Shown here: positions 48,743 to 56,354 of the stretch, piece after piece | How positions within the stretch are numbered: position 1 is the first letter of the stretch | How the letters are laid out: each line of letters opens with the position of its first letter | The notes under the pieces: model-generated | What the model was told of the DNA's origin: nothing | Database searches by the model: none | What the model saw: the letters and a program-made list of their open reading frames with translations, nothing else | Program-made: the position numbers and the translations under genes | Origin: a virus | IMG/VR virus record: IMGVR_UViG_3300034101_003180 | Coordinates: 1-64,000 of that record | Reading direction: 5' to 3' (one strand) | Length of the DNA stretch: 64,000 nucleotides

Positions 48743-50047
48743 ATGCCTACAATTTATAACTATAATTCATCTAAACACGATTTATACTATTACAATAGTG
48801 GACCAACTATTGATCCTCAAAATTATTCAAATAACGTTGCGGTATATGGTGTTTCATATAACAATCAATTATACATCAATGATGTAGAATATGGTTTTAC
48901 TTTTTCTGTAGATTTTAGCGGTATATCGGTAAGACCTAGGGGAGCACCCGGTTATGGATTTGATACTTACAATGGACATTTGGCTTCAGGTATCACAATT
49001 AATCCAGCACCAGGAGGAACTATTGGATATCCAAATGCATTATCTTTTTCCATATTAGCAGAAGGTTTTACTTCTTGTTATTATCCTGGTTGCCCATCAG
49101 GAAACTTTACAAAAGCCTCAGATTACAATTATTGGAATAATGGTGTCTTTGGTTGTATATTAATTAGTCCAAAGCATTTTATTGCATGTCAACATTTTGT
49201 CGGCAGCACAACAGCAACAACCGTAAGATTTCTTGGAAAGAATAATCAAACTTATGTTAAGACTGCTCAAAAAGTAGTAGATCTTAGATCTTCACCAATC
49301 ATTGCTCCCCCCGGCTATAGTTGGCCATATTTAACACCAGATATATGTGTTTTTGAAATTGATGATGGACAAGAATTTTCTTCATCAGATTTAAATCAAG
49401 TAAAAGCATATAAATTTATAAATCTATATGGAATACCCACAACAGCACCAGCATTCTGTGTTACAGCACAATCACAAGTTGTGGTAACACAAGCACAACA
49501 ATCCTTTTCAAATTATTATTTTAATTCTTCAACATACCCCAATGCAGCATATAGCGCATCTTTAAACTCTTCAGGCAATTTAGTTTTAAATTCTACCTTT
49601 GAACTTCGTGCTGGAGATAGCGGAACTCCAGCACTTGTTTATATACCTAGATTAAATGAAACATGTTTTGCATATTTGATTAGAGGTGGTGGTGGTATCT
49701 ATGATCCATTTTTAACACCAGCAGATTCATATAAACAGTTTTTTGATGCATTGCAGGAATATATATTTGACACATCTTCTTACAATATAGAACTAATAAA
49801 TTACTTAGATCCACCTCCTGCACCACCTGTACCCGGACCTAGTGCACCATATCCTGCATCATTAAATATAAATGGAAATACCTATAGTTTAGATACGTTA
49901 ATAGATCCATCATCGGGAACAACTTTATCCTATACTGCAAATTTAGCCCCCGGTGCAACATACAGCATTGCAGTTGTGTCTTGGAACAAATATGGAATTT
50001 CCAACCCGGTTTATGTAGAAAACATTTATATTCCAGAAATTAGTTAA
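48743..50047 (+). CDS. Trypsin-like serine protease, probably virion-associated
   Basis: A 434-residue protein. The central domain has the chymotrypsin-fold catalytic triad in order: ISPKHFIACQH (His151), LTPDICVFEID (Asp200) and ELRAGDSGTPAL (Ser293). The 130 residues before it are Tyr/Gly/Asn-rich and beta-like. The C-terminal ~75 residues (after a Pro-rich linker) resemble fibronectin III (YSIAVVSWNKYGISNPVYVENI). No signal peptide is present, so it is not a classical secreted enzyme. Set among late genes before gp14, it may cleave host surface proteins or mature a virion part. Activity is inferred from the triad. Confidence 0.75.
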   Translation: MPTIYNYNSSKHDLYYYNSGPTIDPQNYSNNVAVYGVSYNNQLYINDVEYGFTFSVDFSGISVRPRGAPGYGFDTYNGHLASGITINPAPGGTIGYPNALSFSILAEGFTSCYYPGCPSGNFTKASDYNYWNNGVFGCILISPKHFIACQHFVGSTTATTVRFLGKNNQTYVKTAQKVVDLRSSPIIAPPGYSWPYLTPDICVFEIDDGQEFSSSDLNQVKAYKFINLYGIPTTAPAFCVTAQSQVVVTQAQQSFSNYYFNSSTYPNAAYSASLNSSGNLVLNSTFELRAGDSGTPALVYIPRLNETCFAYLIRGGGGIYDPFLTPADSYKQFFDALQEYIFDTSSYNIELINYLDPPPAPPVPGPSAPYPASLNINGNTYSLDTLIDPSSGTTLSYTANLAPGATYSIAVVSWNKYGISNPVYVENIYIPEIS

Positions 50048-50050
50048 TAA

Positions 50051-50058
50051 CATAAATA
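50051..50058 (+). promoter_or_regulatory. Late promoter CATAAATA
   Basis: It lies 6 nt before the gp14 ATG (50065) and starts 3 nt after the protease stop. Confidence 0.7.
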
Positions 50059-50064
50059 TTTTAA

Positions 50065-50718
50065 ATGGCCCTTAATCCTTATTTCAATAATTATGCAGGA
50101 GAACAAAATTTAGTTGAAGATATAACTATTGAAGTTATAAAAGCAACTGGAACAAATTGTGTTTATGTTCCAAGAGAATATCTAAACATTGATAAAGTTT
50201 TTGGTGAAGATCCTGGAACTAAGTTTATTAATTCTTACCCCATTGAAATGTATTTGCTTACATATAAAGGATTTGAGGGTACTGATGTAATAAGTCAGTT
50301 TGGTTTGGAAATTCGGGACAAAGTTGTTTTAGTGTTGGCAAGAAAAAGATTTAAAGAAGAAGTTACAAATAACAATTCTAGCATAACCAGACCAAGAGAA
50401 GGTGATTTGATCTATTTTCCTTTGGCAAATTCTTTATTTGAAATAAATTTTGTGGAACATGAAAATCCGTTTTATCCGCTTGGAAAATTGTATTCTTATA
50501 CAATAACTGCAGAACTCTTCACTTACAGTTATGAGAAGATGAATACTAAAAACACATCAATTGATTCTGTTTACAACACAACTAAGGGAGCATGTGCTGC
50601 TAATATAATACCTATGAACAATATGTTGGGAACTACTGCAGGAATAAATGATGTTCTTGAAAGTGAATCTTCTCTATATTCATTCAATGAAAATGATCCA
50701 AATGAAGCCTGCCCTTAA
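50065..50718 (+). CDS. 14: Neck protein gp14-like
   Basis: A 217-residue protein of the T4-like gp14 family. MALNPYFNNYAGEQNLVEDITIEVIK, the IEMYLLTYKGFEG region, TRPREGDLIYFPLANSLFEINFVEHENPFYPLGKLY and the Tyr/Glu-rich helix after it are clear signatures of cyanophage-type gp14. It is part of the head-to-tail neck that closes the filled head. It is a little shorter than T4 gp14 (256). gp13 and gp15 are not next to it. Confidence 0.88.
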   Translation: MALNPYFNNYAGEQNLVEDITIEVIKATGTNCVYVPREYLNIDKVFGEDPGTKFINSYPIEMYLLTYKGFEGTDVISQFGLEIRDKVVLVLARKRFKEEVTNNNSSITRPREGDLIYFPLANSLFEINFVEHENPFYPLGKLYSYTITAELFTYSYEKMNTKNTSIDSVYNTTKGACAANIIPMNNMLGTTAGINDVLESESSLYSFNENDPNEACP

Positions 50719-50726
50719 TAAATTTA

Positions 50727-50734
50727 TATAAATA
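50727..50734 (+). promoter_or_regulatory. Late promoter TATAAATA
   Basis: A perfect box 28 nt before the ATG at 50763. Unlike most late genes here, there is room for a leader and an AAAGGCAAAA ribosome site. Confidence 0.75.
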
Positions 50735-50762
50735 TTTCAAGATAATAAAACAAAGGCAAAAA

Positions 50763-51152
50763 ATGCAAAACAATGACCATCACTACAAGTTAAGATGTGC
50801 AAAATTAAATGAAATGAAGAAAAAGTTAATAGCAGATTTAAATTTGATTAATGAGCAATTGGCAGCGCAATCAATGCCACAAGGTGTTCAAACTCAACCA
50901 AATGCTGTTAATAAAGGAAAACAAGATCCAAAAAAATCAATTGAGGCACCAGTTAAAATGCAACATGGTTTTGCTCATACAGGAAATGCTGCAGAAGCAC
51001 AAGAAGATATTTTAAAAAGTTATTCCGATAACCCCGAAACAGAAGATCAAGAAATGGCAAAAGATGCTTCTTGGCAATCTGTAAATTCTGCAGTTGGAAA
51101 TTATATGACACAACAAGTTGCTAAACTTGCAAAATCACAATACATGGCCTAA
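50763..51152 (+). CDS. Late small internal/virion-type protein
   Basis: A 129-residue polar helical protein (HYKLRCAKLNEMKKKLIADLNLINEQLAAQ) with LNE and INE sites near the N-terminus, and a disordered middle. The C-terminus contains DASWQSVNSAVGNYMTQQVAKLAK. No known motif. It overlaps the next gene by one base. Confidence 0.6.
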   Translation: MQNNDHHYKLRCAKLNEMKKKLIADLNLINEQLAAQSMPQGVQTQPNAVNKGKQDPKKSIEAPVKMQHGFAHTGNAAEAQEDILKSYSDNPETEDQEMAKDASWQSVNSAVGNYMTQQVAKLAKSQYMA

Positions 51153-51874
51153 TGAAAACTTTTGGTCAATTTATCACAGAGTCATCAGATCTGACTTTAA
51201 GATACCATAATGAATTAAATTCAAAGTTGTGGCATGGTGATAAATTAAAACCAGAAGTACGTGAAAAATTAATAGACATAGGAAATGCTTGGGCAGAATT
51301 TTCTAAGATCCCCCAAGAAGCAGTCAAAGATATGATTCTTGTTGGTGGAAATGCAAATTTTAATTATACAGATTATTCAGATATAGATTTACATCTTTTG
51401 GTAGATAAAGAAGAGATGCCTGATTGTCCAGATTTGTTGGATGACTTTTTAAAAGATAAAAAACAATTGTGGTCATTATCACATGATATTTCGATATATG
51501 GGCACGATGTAGAATTATATGCACAAGATATAAATGATGAATTTCCAGCAAGTCAAGGAGTTTATAGTTTAACTCAAAACAACTGGATGGTTCCTCCAAC
51601 AAAACAAGAAGTAAATTTTGATGATCCAAATCTTATAAGAAAAATTAACGATTATACAAATAAGATTAATGATTTGATAGATTCAAATGCAGAGGATGAA
51701 TCTTTTAAAAAATTGAAGAAAAAGTTTGGTGATATGAGAAAAGCAGGTATTAAAAAGGCTGGTGAATTTTCTCAAGAAAACTTAATTTTTAAAGAACTTA
51801 GAAATAAGGGATATTTGGATAAAATGAATCAATATATCAAATCCAAAGAAGATGAAAAATTAAGTTTAAAATAA
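51152..51874 (+). CDS. Nucleotidyltransferase-like protein with T4-type capsid-targeting N-terminus
   Basis: A 240-residue protein. MKTFGQFITE is very close to the T4 internal-protein targeting peptide MKTYQEFIAE, which the gp21 protease removes. The body has LVGGNANFNYTDYSDIDLHLLVD (GG...DxD of polymerase-beta-type nucleotidyltransferases) and the third acidic residue in HDVELYAQD. The C-terminus is basic and helical. It may add a nucleotide to a host RNA or protein after injection. Both packaging and substrate are inferred. It starts in a TAATG overlap. Confidence 0.75.
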   Translation: MKTFGQFITESSDLTLRYHNELNSKLWHGDKLKPEVREKLIDIGNAWAEFSKIPQEAVKDMILVGGNANFNYTDYSDIDLHLLVDKEEMPDCPDLLDDFLKDKKQLWSLSHDISIYGHDVELYAQDINDEFPASQGVYSLTQNNWMVPPTKQEVNFDDPNLIRKINDYTNKINDLIDSNAEDESFKKLKKKFGDMRKAGIKKAGEFSQENLIFKELRNKGYLDKMNQYIKSKEDEKLSLK

Positions 51875-51882
51875 TATAAATA
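51875..51882 (+). promoter_or_regulatory. Late promoter TATAAATA
   Basis: A perfect box starting just after the nucleotidyltransferase stop, 18 nt before the ATG at 51901, with CAGGATAAAAA as ribosome site. Confidence 0.75.
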
Positions 51883-51900
51883 ATTAACACAGGATAAAAA

Positions 51901-52566
51901 ATGGATCCAACATATAGAAAAATCGAACAATTGCTCACTACAACTCAAATGCTCGCAGAAGAATTAGAAATCGTTTATGATATTCTAGACAATCTTTTTG
52001 AAGAGGAAGATTATGATCTCTCTGTAGAAGCACTTCTTGAAAAGAAGAACTGGATTCAAAAGGCTATCAAGAAAGAGGGTTCCCTTCGTAAGACTTTGAA
52101 AGCAAAGAAGGGAAAGAATATCCCAGCATCCAAACTAAAGAAAGCTGCAGAGAAGGGTGGAAAGACTGGTAAGCGTGCTCGTCTTGCTATGACTCTTCGT
52201 AAACTAAATGAAACTGTAGATAGAAATGGTGATGGAGACATTGATGCTTCTGACTTTGCACAACAACAATTTGAATGGACTCAAATTGGTGGTTGGGATG
52301 TCCCATCAAGAGAATTTGGTGAAGGATGGTTGGCTGCAACAGAACTTGGAAGACAGGCATCAGCAGCAAAATATGGCTCACCACAACAAGTAGAACTTTC
52401 TAGAGCCGCGCTTTCTGCAAGAAAGCAAATGGAAGCCCACCCACATTTTGGTGAATTTAGAAAAGGACATCCAAGAAAAAGAAATCAACCAAAAGGACCC
52501 GAAATGGGCCCATATATCCCAGCCTCACCAAGTGAACGGGCTTCAGGATTGTTTGGAGCAGACTAA
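51901..52566 (+). CDS. Late head-region protein with an EF-hand-like loop
   Basis: A 221-residue protein. The N-terminal helix ends MLAE and LE sites. The central basic block (KKNWIQKAIKKEGSLRKTLKAKKGKNIPASKLKKAAEKGGKTGKRARLAMTLRKL) is a widespread conserved pattern in phage head-region proteins. It is followed by an EF-hand-type calcium loop DRNGDGDIDASDF and a Pro/Arg-rich tail. It may bind DNA inside the head. It ends before a bidirectional terminator. Confidence 0.7.
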   Translation: MDPTYRKIEQLLTTTQMLAEELEIVYDILDNLFEEEDYDLSVEALLEKKNWIQKAIKKEGSLRKTLKAKKGKNIPASKLKKAAEKGGKTGKRARLAMTLRKLNETVDRNGDGDIDASDFAQQQFEWTQIGGWDVPSREFGEGWLAATELGRQASAAKYGSPQQVELSRAALSARKQMEAHPHFGEFRKGHPRKRNQPKGPEMGPYIPASPSERASGLFGAD

Positions 52567-52597
52567 CTCCCCACTAGGAATAGTATTCTTAGTCCGG

Positions 52598-52625
52598 CAA
52601 CCCCGAGTTAATCGGGGTTGTTTCT
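52598..52625. terminator. Bidirectional terminator holding a stop codon in its loop
   Basis: CAACCCCGA (52598-52606) pairs with TCGGGGTTG (52612-52620) around GTTAA and is followed by TTTCTTTC. The minus-strand stop codon of the GroES-like gene (52608-52610) is in the loop. Confidence 0.85.
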
Positions 52626-52886
52626 TTCTACAAAAGCAACCCAGTCTTGATGAACTACATGGTTGCCTTGATATCCATCTTTAATCTTACTTACATCCCA
52701 CCAGATAATATCACCAACTTGGATATCCTCAGTAAGTTTATTACCAACTGCTTCTACTTTTGCTGGGACAATTTTTGAACTTGATCGTTCATTGTATATA
52801 ATTCCTGCAGCAGTAGTCTTTTGACCACCGATCAAAGACTTTGCGAGTATCCATTTACCTACTGGTTTCATTGGTTTGTCTTTCAT
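52608..52886 (-). CDS. GroES-like co-chaperonin (gp31-type)
   Basis: A 92-residue protein with the GroES beta-barrel pattern: KPVGKWILAKSLIGGQKTTAAGIIYN, mobile-loop-like region, IVPAKVEAVGN, QVGDIIWWDVSKI, and VVHQDWVAFVE. T4 gp31 (111 residues) replaces GroES to fold the capsid protein, and a similar role with host GroEL is likely. The open frame reaches back through tRNA-Gln, but the ATG at 52886 is the first after the tRNA, two bases from its 3' end. No ribosome site fits. Confidence 0.82.
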   Translation of the reverse strand: MKDKPMKPVGKWILAKSLIGGQKTTAAGIIYNERSSSKIVPAKVEAVGNKLTEDIQVGDIIWWDVSKIKDGYQGNHVVHQDWVAFVERNNPD

Positions 52887-52888
52887 AA

Positions 52889-52959
52889 TTCCTTCGCTAG
52901 GATTCGAACCTAGAAAGAGAGATCCAAAGTCTCCCGTGTTACCGTTACACCACGAAGGA
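52889..52959 (-). tRNA. tRNA-Gln (TTG)
   Basis: A 71-nt cloverleaf. TCCTTCG pairs with CGAAGGA, the anticodon loop CTTTGGA gives TTG, and the T-arm CTAGGTTCGAATCCTAG is perfect. Discriminator A, no CCA. Its first 15 bases are also the last five codons (SFVV and stop) of the upstream methyltransferase, and it is followed by TT-ATG. Confidence 0.95.
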
Positions 52960-53505
52960 GTGAACCTTGGCACAATAATTATTCATTATAATGCCAGAGG
53001 CAGTACCAACATTGATGCTTCTCACAGAACCATACTGAGGAATGTAAAGAAGATCATCACACATATCTAGAACGTTTTCAGGAACTCCAATTTGTTCCTG
53101 CCCAAAGATCATAATATAATGCACATTGGGGTCAAAGTCAAATGCATTTATGTCTTTTGCTTCACGTACATTGTCAATTCCCAATAGTTTAACTTTGTTT
53201 TCATGCTTGGAAATAGTTTCTTCAATGTAGGAGCCGAGATCTTCAATGCTCCGGACATGACGAAGGTGGGTGTAGTGATGAGTACCGACAGTCCCCCGCC
53301 TATCGTACTTTTTATTCCCATAGATTACGACTTCTTTCGCCAGAAACGCATTGCTGTTGCGTATAATGGTAGCAATATTAAAATCGTTCCCAATGTTGCA
53401 ACACACAACAGCATAGTTATGGCGCTTGCTGTCAAGATTAGTGAGTATAGCTTCGTCATCCCAATATTTATAATGGTCTATGAGATTACGGGTTTCCGGA
53501 TTCAT
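52945..53505 (-). CDS. SPOUT-family (TrmH/SpoU-like) RNA 2'-O-methyltransferase
   Basis: A 186-residue protein. The three SpoU motifs are visible: NIGNDFNIATIIRNSNAF (motif 1), IMIFGQEQIGV (motif 2) and IPQYGSVRSINVGTASGIIMNNY (motif 3), forming the trefoil-knot SAM site. It is close to the size of catalytic-domain-only TrmL/TrmH enzymes, and it would methylate ribose in tRNA or rRNA. Being in an operon with tRNA-Glu and tRNA-Gln, a tRNA substrate is attractive but not proven. The stop codon is inside tRNA-Gln. Confidence 0.87.
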   Translation of the reverse strand: MNPETRNLIDHYKYWDDEAILTNLDSKRHNYAVVCCNIGNDFNIATIIRNSNAFLAKEVVIYGNKKYDRRGTVGTHHYTHLRHVRSIEDLGSYIEETISKHENKVKLLGIDNVREAKDINAFDFDPNVHYIMIFGQEQIGVPENVLDMCDDLLYIPQYGSVRSINVGTASGIIMNNYCAKVHSFVV

Positions 53506-53647
53506 ATACAGCTAGTTTTACTTCAAGATCTTTTACACGGGCTTCCAAACGTTCAAACACTATGAGTTGCATAAAAAATGTTATGCATAAAATTGCTGAT
53601 GCAAACAACGCATCATAGTATGTGAAATATTTTTTCTCGTTATTCAT
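53486..53647 (-). CDS. Small single-pass membrane protein
   Basis: A 53-residue protein. MNNEKKYFTYY is followed by a membrane helix ALFASAILCITFFMQLIVF (about 12-32) and a charged coiled-coil tail (ERLEARVKDLEVKLAVYE). It overlaps the upstream gene by 8 bases (ATGAATAA) and the methyltransferase by 20. The design recalls Rz-like or other small phage inner-membrane proteins. Function unknown. Confidence 0.62.
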   Translation of the reverse strand: MNNEKKYFTYYDALFASAILCITFFMQLIVFERLEARVKDLEVKLAVYESGNP

Positions 53648-53885
53648 CTTTTCCCTTTCCCCATCCACCACCATTTTCATATTCCTTTAAAATTGAATGA
53701 CTTGTATCTACATGATCTTTATAAATTTCATTGAGTCTATGTTGCATTGGAAAATGCTTCAAAACTCTTGCAGCCCGTTCTCTCACATCTGACGGAACTT
53801 TGGGCGTGTGAGCAGGATTTAAAAGATCATAAAGAAAGTTTTTGACGGCAACTAAACTATGATACTCTTCGTGTGGTAATGTCAT
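53640..53885 (-). CDS. BPSL0761-like small protein
   Basis: An 81-residue protein. LPHEEYHSLVAVKNFLYDLLNPAHTPKVPSDVRERAARVLKHFP matches a small family found in phages and proteobacteria (BPSL0761-like) of unknown function. It ends GGGWGKGKDE. Its ATG is two bases after the 3' end of tRNA-Glu, so no ribosome site is possible. It is part of the early minus-strand operon. Confidence 0.75.
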   Translation of the reverse strand: MTLPHEEYHSLVAVKNFLYDLLNPAHTPKVPSDVRERAARVLKHFPMQHRLNEIYKDHVDTSHSILKEYENGGGWGKGKDE

Positions 53886-53887
53886 AA

Positions 53888-53961
53888 TGATCCCTAGGGG
53901 ATTCGAACCCCTGTTATGGCCTTGAAAGGGCCGTGTCCTAGACCGACTAGACGAAGGGACC
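53888..53961 (-). tRNA. tRNA-Glu (TTC)
   Basis: A 74-nt cloverleaf. GGTCCCT pairs with AGGGATC (one G-U), the anticodon loop CTTTCAA gives TTC, and the T-arm is AGGGGTTCGAATCCCCT. Discriminator A, no CCA. It starts 3 nt after the upstream stop and is followed by TT-ATG. Confidence 0.94.
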
Positions 53962-53964
53962 AGT

Positions 53965-54129
53965 TCATTCGTTCTTAGCTTTGATTTCAAGGGCAAGGAA
54001 AGCAAGAATCATACCAACAACACTTCCAACAACAGCACCTTCGTAATTTTTGTAAAAGAGAAATCCAACGAGATTGATGGCGATCAAAATTATCATTGGA
54101 ACCATGAGTTTGTTCAGTACATTTTTCAT
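53965..54129 (-). CDS. Small membrane protein with two helices
   Basis: A 54-residue protein, MKNVLNKLMV followed by a helix (PMIILIAINLVGFLFY), a short charged turn (KNYEG) and a second helix (AVVGSVVGMILAFLAL), ending EIKAKNE. This is the size and shape of a small class II holin, but it is expressed from an early promoter, which is against a lysis role. It is the first gene of an operon that goes on through tRNA-Glu. Confidence 0.65.
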   Translation of the reverse strand: MKNVLNKLMVPMIILIAINLVGFLFYKNYEGAVVGSVVGMILAFLALEIKAKNE

Positions 54130-54135
54130 ATGCTT

Positions 54136-54178
54136 ATATTAGCATACAGGGGAGCATAGTCAAGAAATTGTCTAAATA
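54136..54178. promoter_or_regulatory. Composite divergent early/late promoter
   Basis: Minus strand: TTGACT (54158-54163), spacer 16, TAATAT (54136-54141), 6 nt to the ATG at 54129. Plus strand: TCTAAATA (54171-54178), 5 nt to the ATG at 54184. The early -35 and the late box are 7 bases apart. Confidence 0.7.
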
Positions 54179-54183
54179 ATTTT

Positions 54184-54807
54184 ATGGACTACCTTACAAA
54201 ATATTATAAAAATTTATCGGAAGATTTATCTCATAAAGTTAAGTTGTTAGAAAATTTTCTTTATGAAATGGATACACAGATTTCTAGAGGAAACGTATCA
54301 GCAGAAACATCTGCATCTTCTGCACCTGAGATAGACATATATACCAGTCCTTTTGATCCCCGTTTTTTTGACTCTGATAAGCCGACCTATCCGGAGCTTC
54401 CGGGTCTTCCTAGAAGACCAGACAGGAGAGTTCCAAGCGATATAGACGGTCCAGAATTTCGTAGAGGAGCGCCACCACATCCTGGACCACGACCAGAACC
54501 AAGAGATGGAGAAACCGAAGAACAATATCAGGAACGTCTTCGTGCATGGGAAGCGGCAGAAAGACGGAGATCGATGTGGTTTAAGATTCGTAGCTACAAT
54601 GTAGATAGTGTTCCTGGTGGAGAATATTTAGACATAAGAGTTTGGCCAAATCCTCCAAAAATGCCGTATCGTCGTATTGATAATGGAAATGGTGGATACA
54701 ATTATGATGCATTGCCACCATTCAGAGTAGGTGATACGTACATTACTCAAAATGGAGATGTATGGCGTGTGAATCAACAAGGATATTGGGAACAGGTAAG
54801 TAGCTAA
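54184..54807 (+). CDS. Late internal/virion-type protein
   Basis: A 207-residue protein. The N-terminus MDYLTKYYKNLSE is shared with the dockerin-repeat protein at 44886 (MNYLTNYYKNLSE), and LSE may be a head-protease site. A Pro/Arg/Asp-rich linker leads to a C-terminal domain rich in Tyr and Trp (RIDNGNGGYNYDALPPFRVGDTYITQNGDVWRVNQQGYW), which has the look of a small beta domain. It ends one base before the convergent methylase gene. Confidence 0.62.
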   Translation: MDYLTKYYKNLSEDLSHKVKLLENFLYEMDTQISRGNVSAETSASSAPEIDIYTSPFDPRFFDSDKPTYPELPGLPRRPDRRVPSDIDGPEFRRGAPPHPGPRPEPRDGETEEQYQERLRAWEAAERRRSMWFKIRSYNVDSVPGGEYLDIRVWPNPPKMPYRRIDNGNGGYNYDALPPFRVGDTYITQNGDVWRVNQQGYWEQVSS

Positions 54808-54808
54808 T

Positions 54809-55918
54809 TTATAGAAACTTATTTACTTCCTGTATTCTCTCAGCGATCCATTCCATACAGTTCACAGCCATACTATTTCCAAGAACTTTATACCTGTGAC
54901 CATCTGGACACTCAGGCTTTCCACGCCAAGGAATTAAAGTATAATCATCGGGAAAGCCCTGAAGTCTTTCACATTCACGGGGAGTCAGTTTACGCACTCG
55001 ACTTCTCTGTTGGGTTGGCACAGAAACAAATAAGCCACACTCGTCACCAGCAGGACCACCTGAGCCTTTCGCCCATTTGCTGGTTACGGTATCTGAGCAA
55101 GTAGGATCGTTGCCACCGTAGAATGGCATGTTCACGATGGCAGCAAACGAAGCATTATCTCTTGCCAAAGTATGACAAGGATCACCGGGCACACGACTCT
55201 GCCTATTGATGGGTGCAGTTATTTGGAAGAGGTCGTAGGGAACGGGGATGTAGGTGTCTCCGTCTTCTCGGTGTCTTGACCAGCCTCTTGCTCCAAGGCA
55301 CTTTGCAATATCTTCGGGAGAACCTTCCCCCGCTTTGCTGCGCGACTTAGAATGCCTTTGCAGGCTTTGGGACTCAAAAAGAACTTGGGCTGCACTGGTT
55401 GTGTCTCCAAGACATCCGACAACGAAGACACGTCTCCTACGCTGCGGCACGGCAAAGGGGTGCCCGTGTGTTCTGACCCATTGAGCGTCCAAGATCCGGT
55501 AGGCCCACCCATACCCCAAGTCCCCCAGCGCCCCGAGGAAGGTTCCAAAATCCCTTCCTCCGTTGCTGGACAGAACACCGGGGACATTTTCCCACACAAT
55601 CCATCGGGGGCGCTGACTCCTAGCGATCTCAAGGTAAGTGAGCATGAGTCCTCCACGGGGATCGGAGAGTCCTCCTCTGAATCCTGCCAAAGAGAAAGAC
55701 TGGCACGGAGTACCCCCAACGAGGAGGTCAATTTGTTCTTTGATTTCCCATTTTTCATAATTTGTCATGTCTCCAAAGTTTGGAACATTCGGATAATGGT
55801 GAGCCAATACAGCAGATGGAAATGGATCAACCTCGCTGAATCCAACGGGTTGCCACCCAAGAGGATGCCATGCAACCGTAGCGGCTTCAATACCAGAACA
55901 TACTGATAAGTATTTCAT
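54809..55918 (-). CDS. dcm: C5-cytosine DNA methyltransferase
   Basis: A 369-residue enzyme. SVCSGIEAATVAW (SAM site), GGTPCQSFS with the catalytic Cys72, WENVPG (E111), QRRRRVFVVG, the variable target-recognition region and RKLTPRECERLQGFPDDY to KVLGNSMAV follow in the normal order. It adds a methyl group to cytosine in a specific site, probably protecting phage DNA from host restriction. No restriction enzyme lies next to it. Its ATG overlaps the endonuclease VII stop. Base composition is more GC-rich than its plus-strand neighbours, suggesting later gain. Confidence 0.93.
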   Translation of the reverse strand: MKYLSVCSGIEAATVAWHPLGWQPVGFSEVDPFPSAVLAHHYPNVPNFGDMTNYEKWEIKEQIDLLVGGTPCQSFSLAGFRGGLSDPRGGLMLTYLEIARSQRPRWIVWENVPGVLSSNGGRDFGTFLGALGDLGYGWAYRILDAQWVRTHGHPFAVPQRRRRVFVVGCLGDTTSAAQVLFESQSLQRHSKSRSKAGEGSPEDIAKCLGARGWSRHREDGDTYIPVPYDLFQITAPINRQSRVPGDPCHTLARDNASFAAIVNMPFYGGNDPTCSDTVTSKWAKGSGGPAGDECGLFVSVPTQQRSRVRKLTPRECERLQGFPDDYTLIPWRGKPECPDGHRYKVLGNSMAVNCMEWIAERIQEVNKFL

Positions 55919-56346
55919 ATTAATTCGTTAGAAGAATCAGTTGTATGTGGCACACCGTCTCTTATTCGCTCCAAATATCTGACGGCATTCAAAACACCTT
56001 CAAGATCATCACCTAATTTTCCAATTCCAATATTACAGAGATCACATATCCAACCACGAAACTTATTGGTCTTGTAATCATGATCTAAAATAAGTTTTCC
56101 TTTTGGTCTATCTTTCGGACTTTTTCCACAACATTGACATAATTCTGTAACAGGAGGTGCAGTCTTATGTATTTCTCTTATAACTTTATCAAATTTTCTA
56201 CCACAATCCACACAACGAGGATGATAATAATTTCTATCTTTTCTAAAAGAAGAAATGGGTTTTCTTTCCTTGCAACGAATACAAATTTTTGTAGTAATCA
56301 ATTTAGGTTGACTTACTTCAAAAATTTTGTTTAATTCTTCTTTCAT
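55915..56346 (-). CDS. 49: Recombination endonuclease VII, gp49-like
   Basis: A 143-residue protein. The family signature LILDHDYKTNKFRGWICDLCNIGIGKLGDD (the DH-type catalytic core) is complete, preceded by zinc-binding Cys pairs (CIRC, CVDC, CQCC). T4 gp49 resolves Holliday junctions and branches before packaging. The open frame reaches into tRNA-Pro, but the ATG at 56346, 8 nt after the tRNA, is the real start. It overlaps Dcm by ATGA. Confidence 0.88.
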   Translation of the reverse strand: MKEELNKIFEVSQPKLITTKICIRCKERKPISSFRKDRNYYHPRCVDCGRKFDKVIREIHKTAPPVTELCQCCGKSPKDRPKGKLILDHDYKTNKFRGWICDLCNIGIGKLGDDLEGVLNAVRYLERIRDGVPHTTDSSNELI

Positions 56347-56354
56347 TGTATTAG

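Noticed and set aside
55219-55906. Frames on both strands within the cytosine methyltransferase gene
   Set aside because: They overlap the well-supported methyltransferase and show no motif or start signal.
54809-55918. Complete restriction-modification system
   Set aside because: Only the methyltransferase is present. No endonuclease with a restriction-type motif lies beside it. Endonuclease VII is a junction resolvase.
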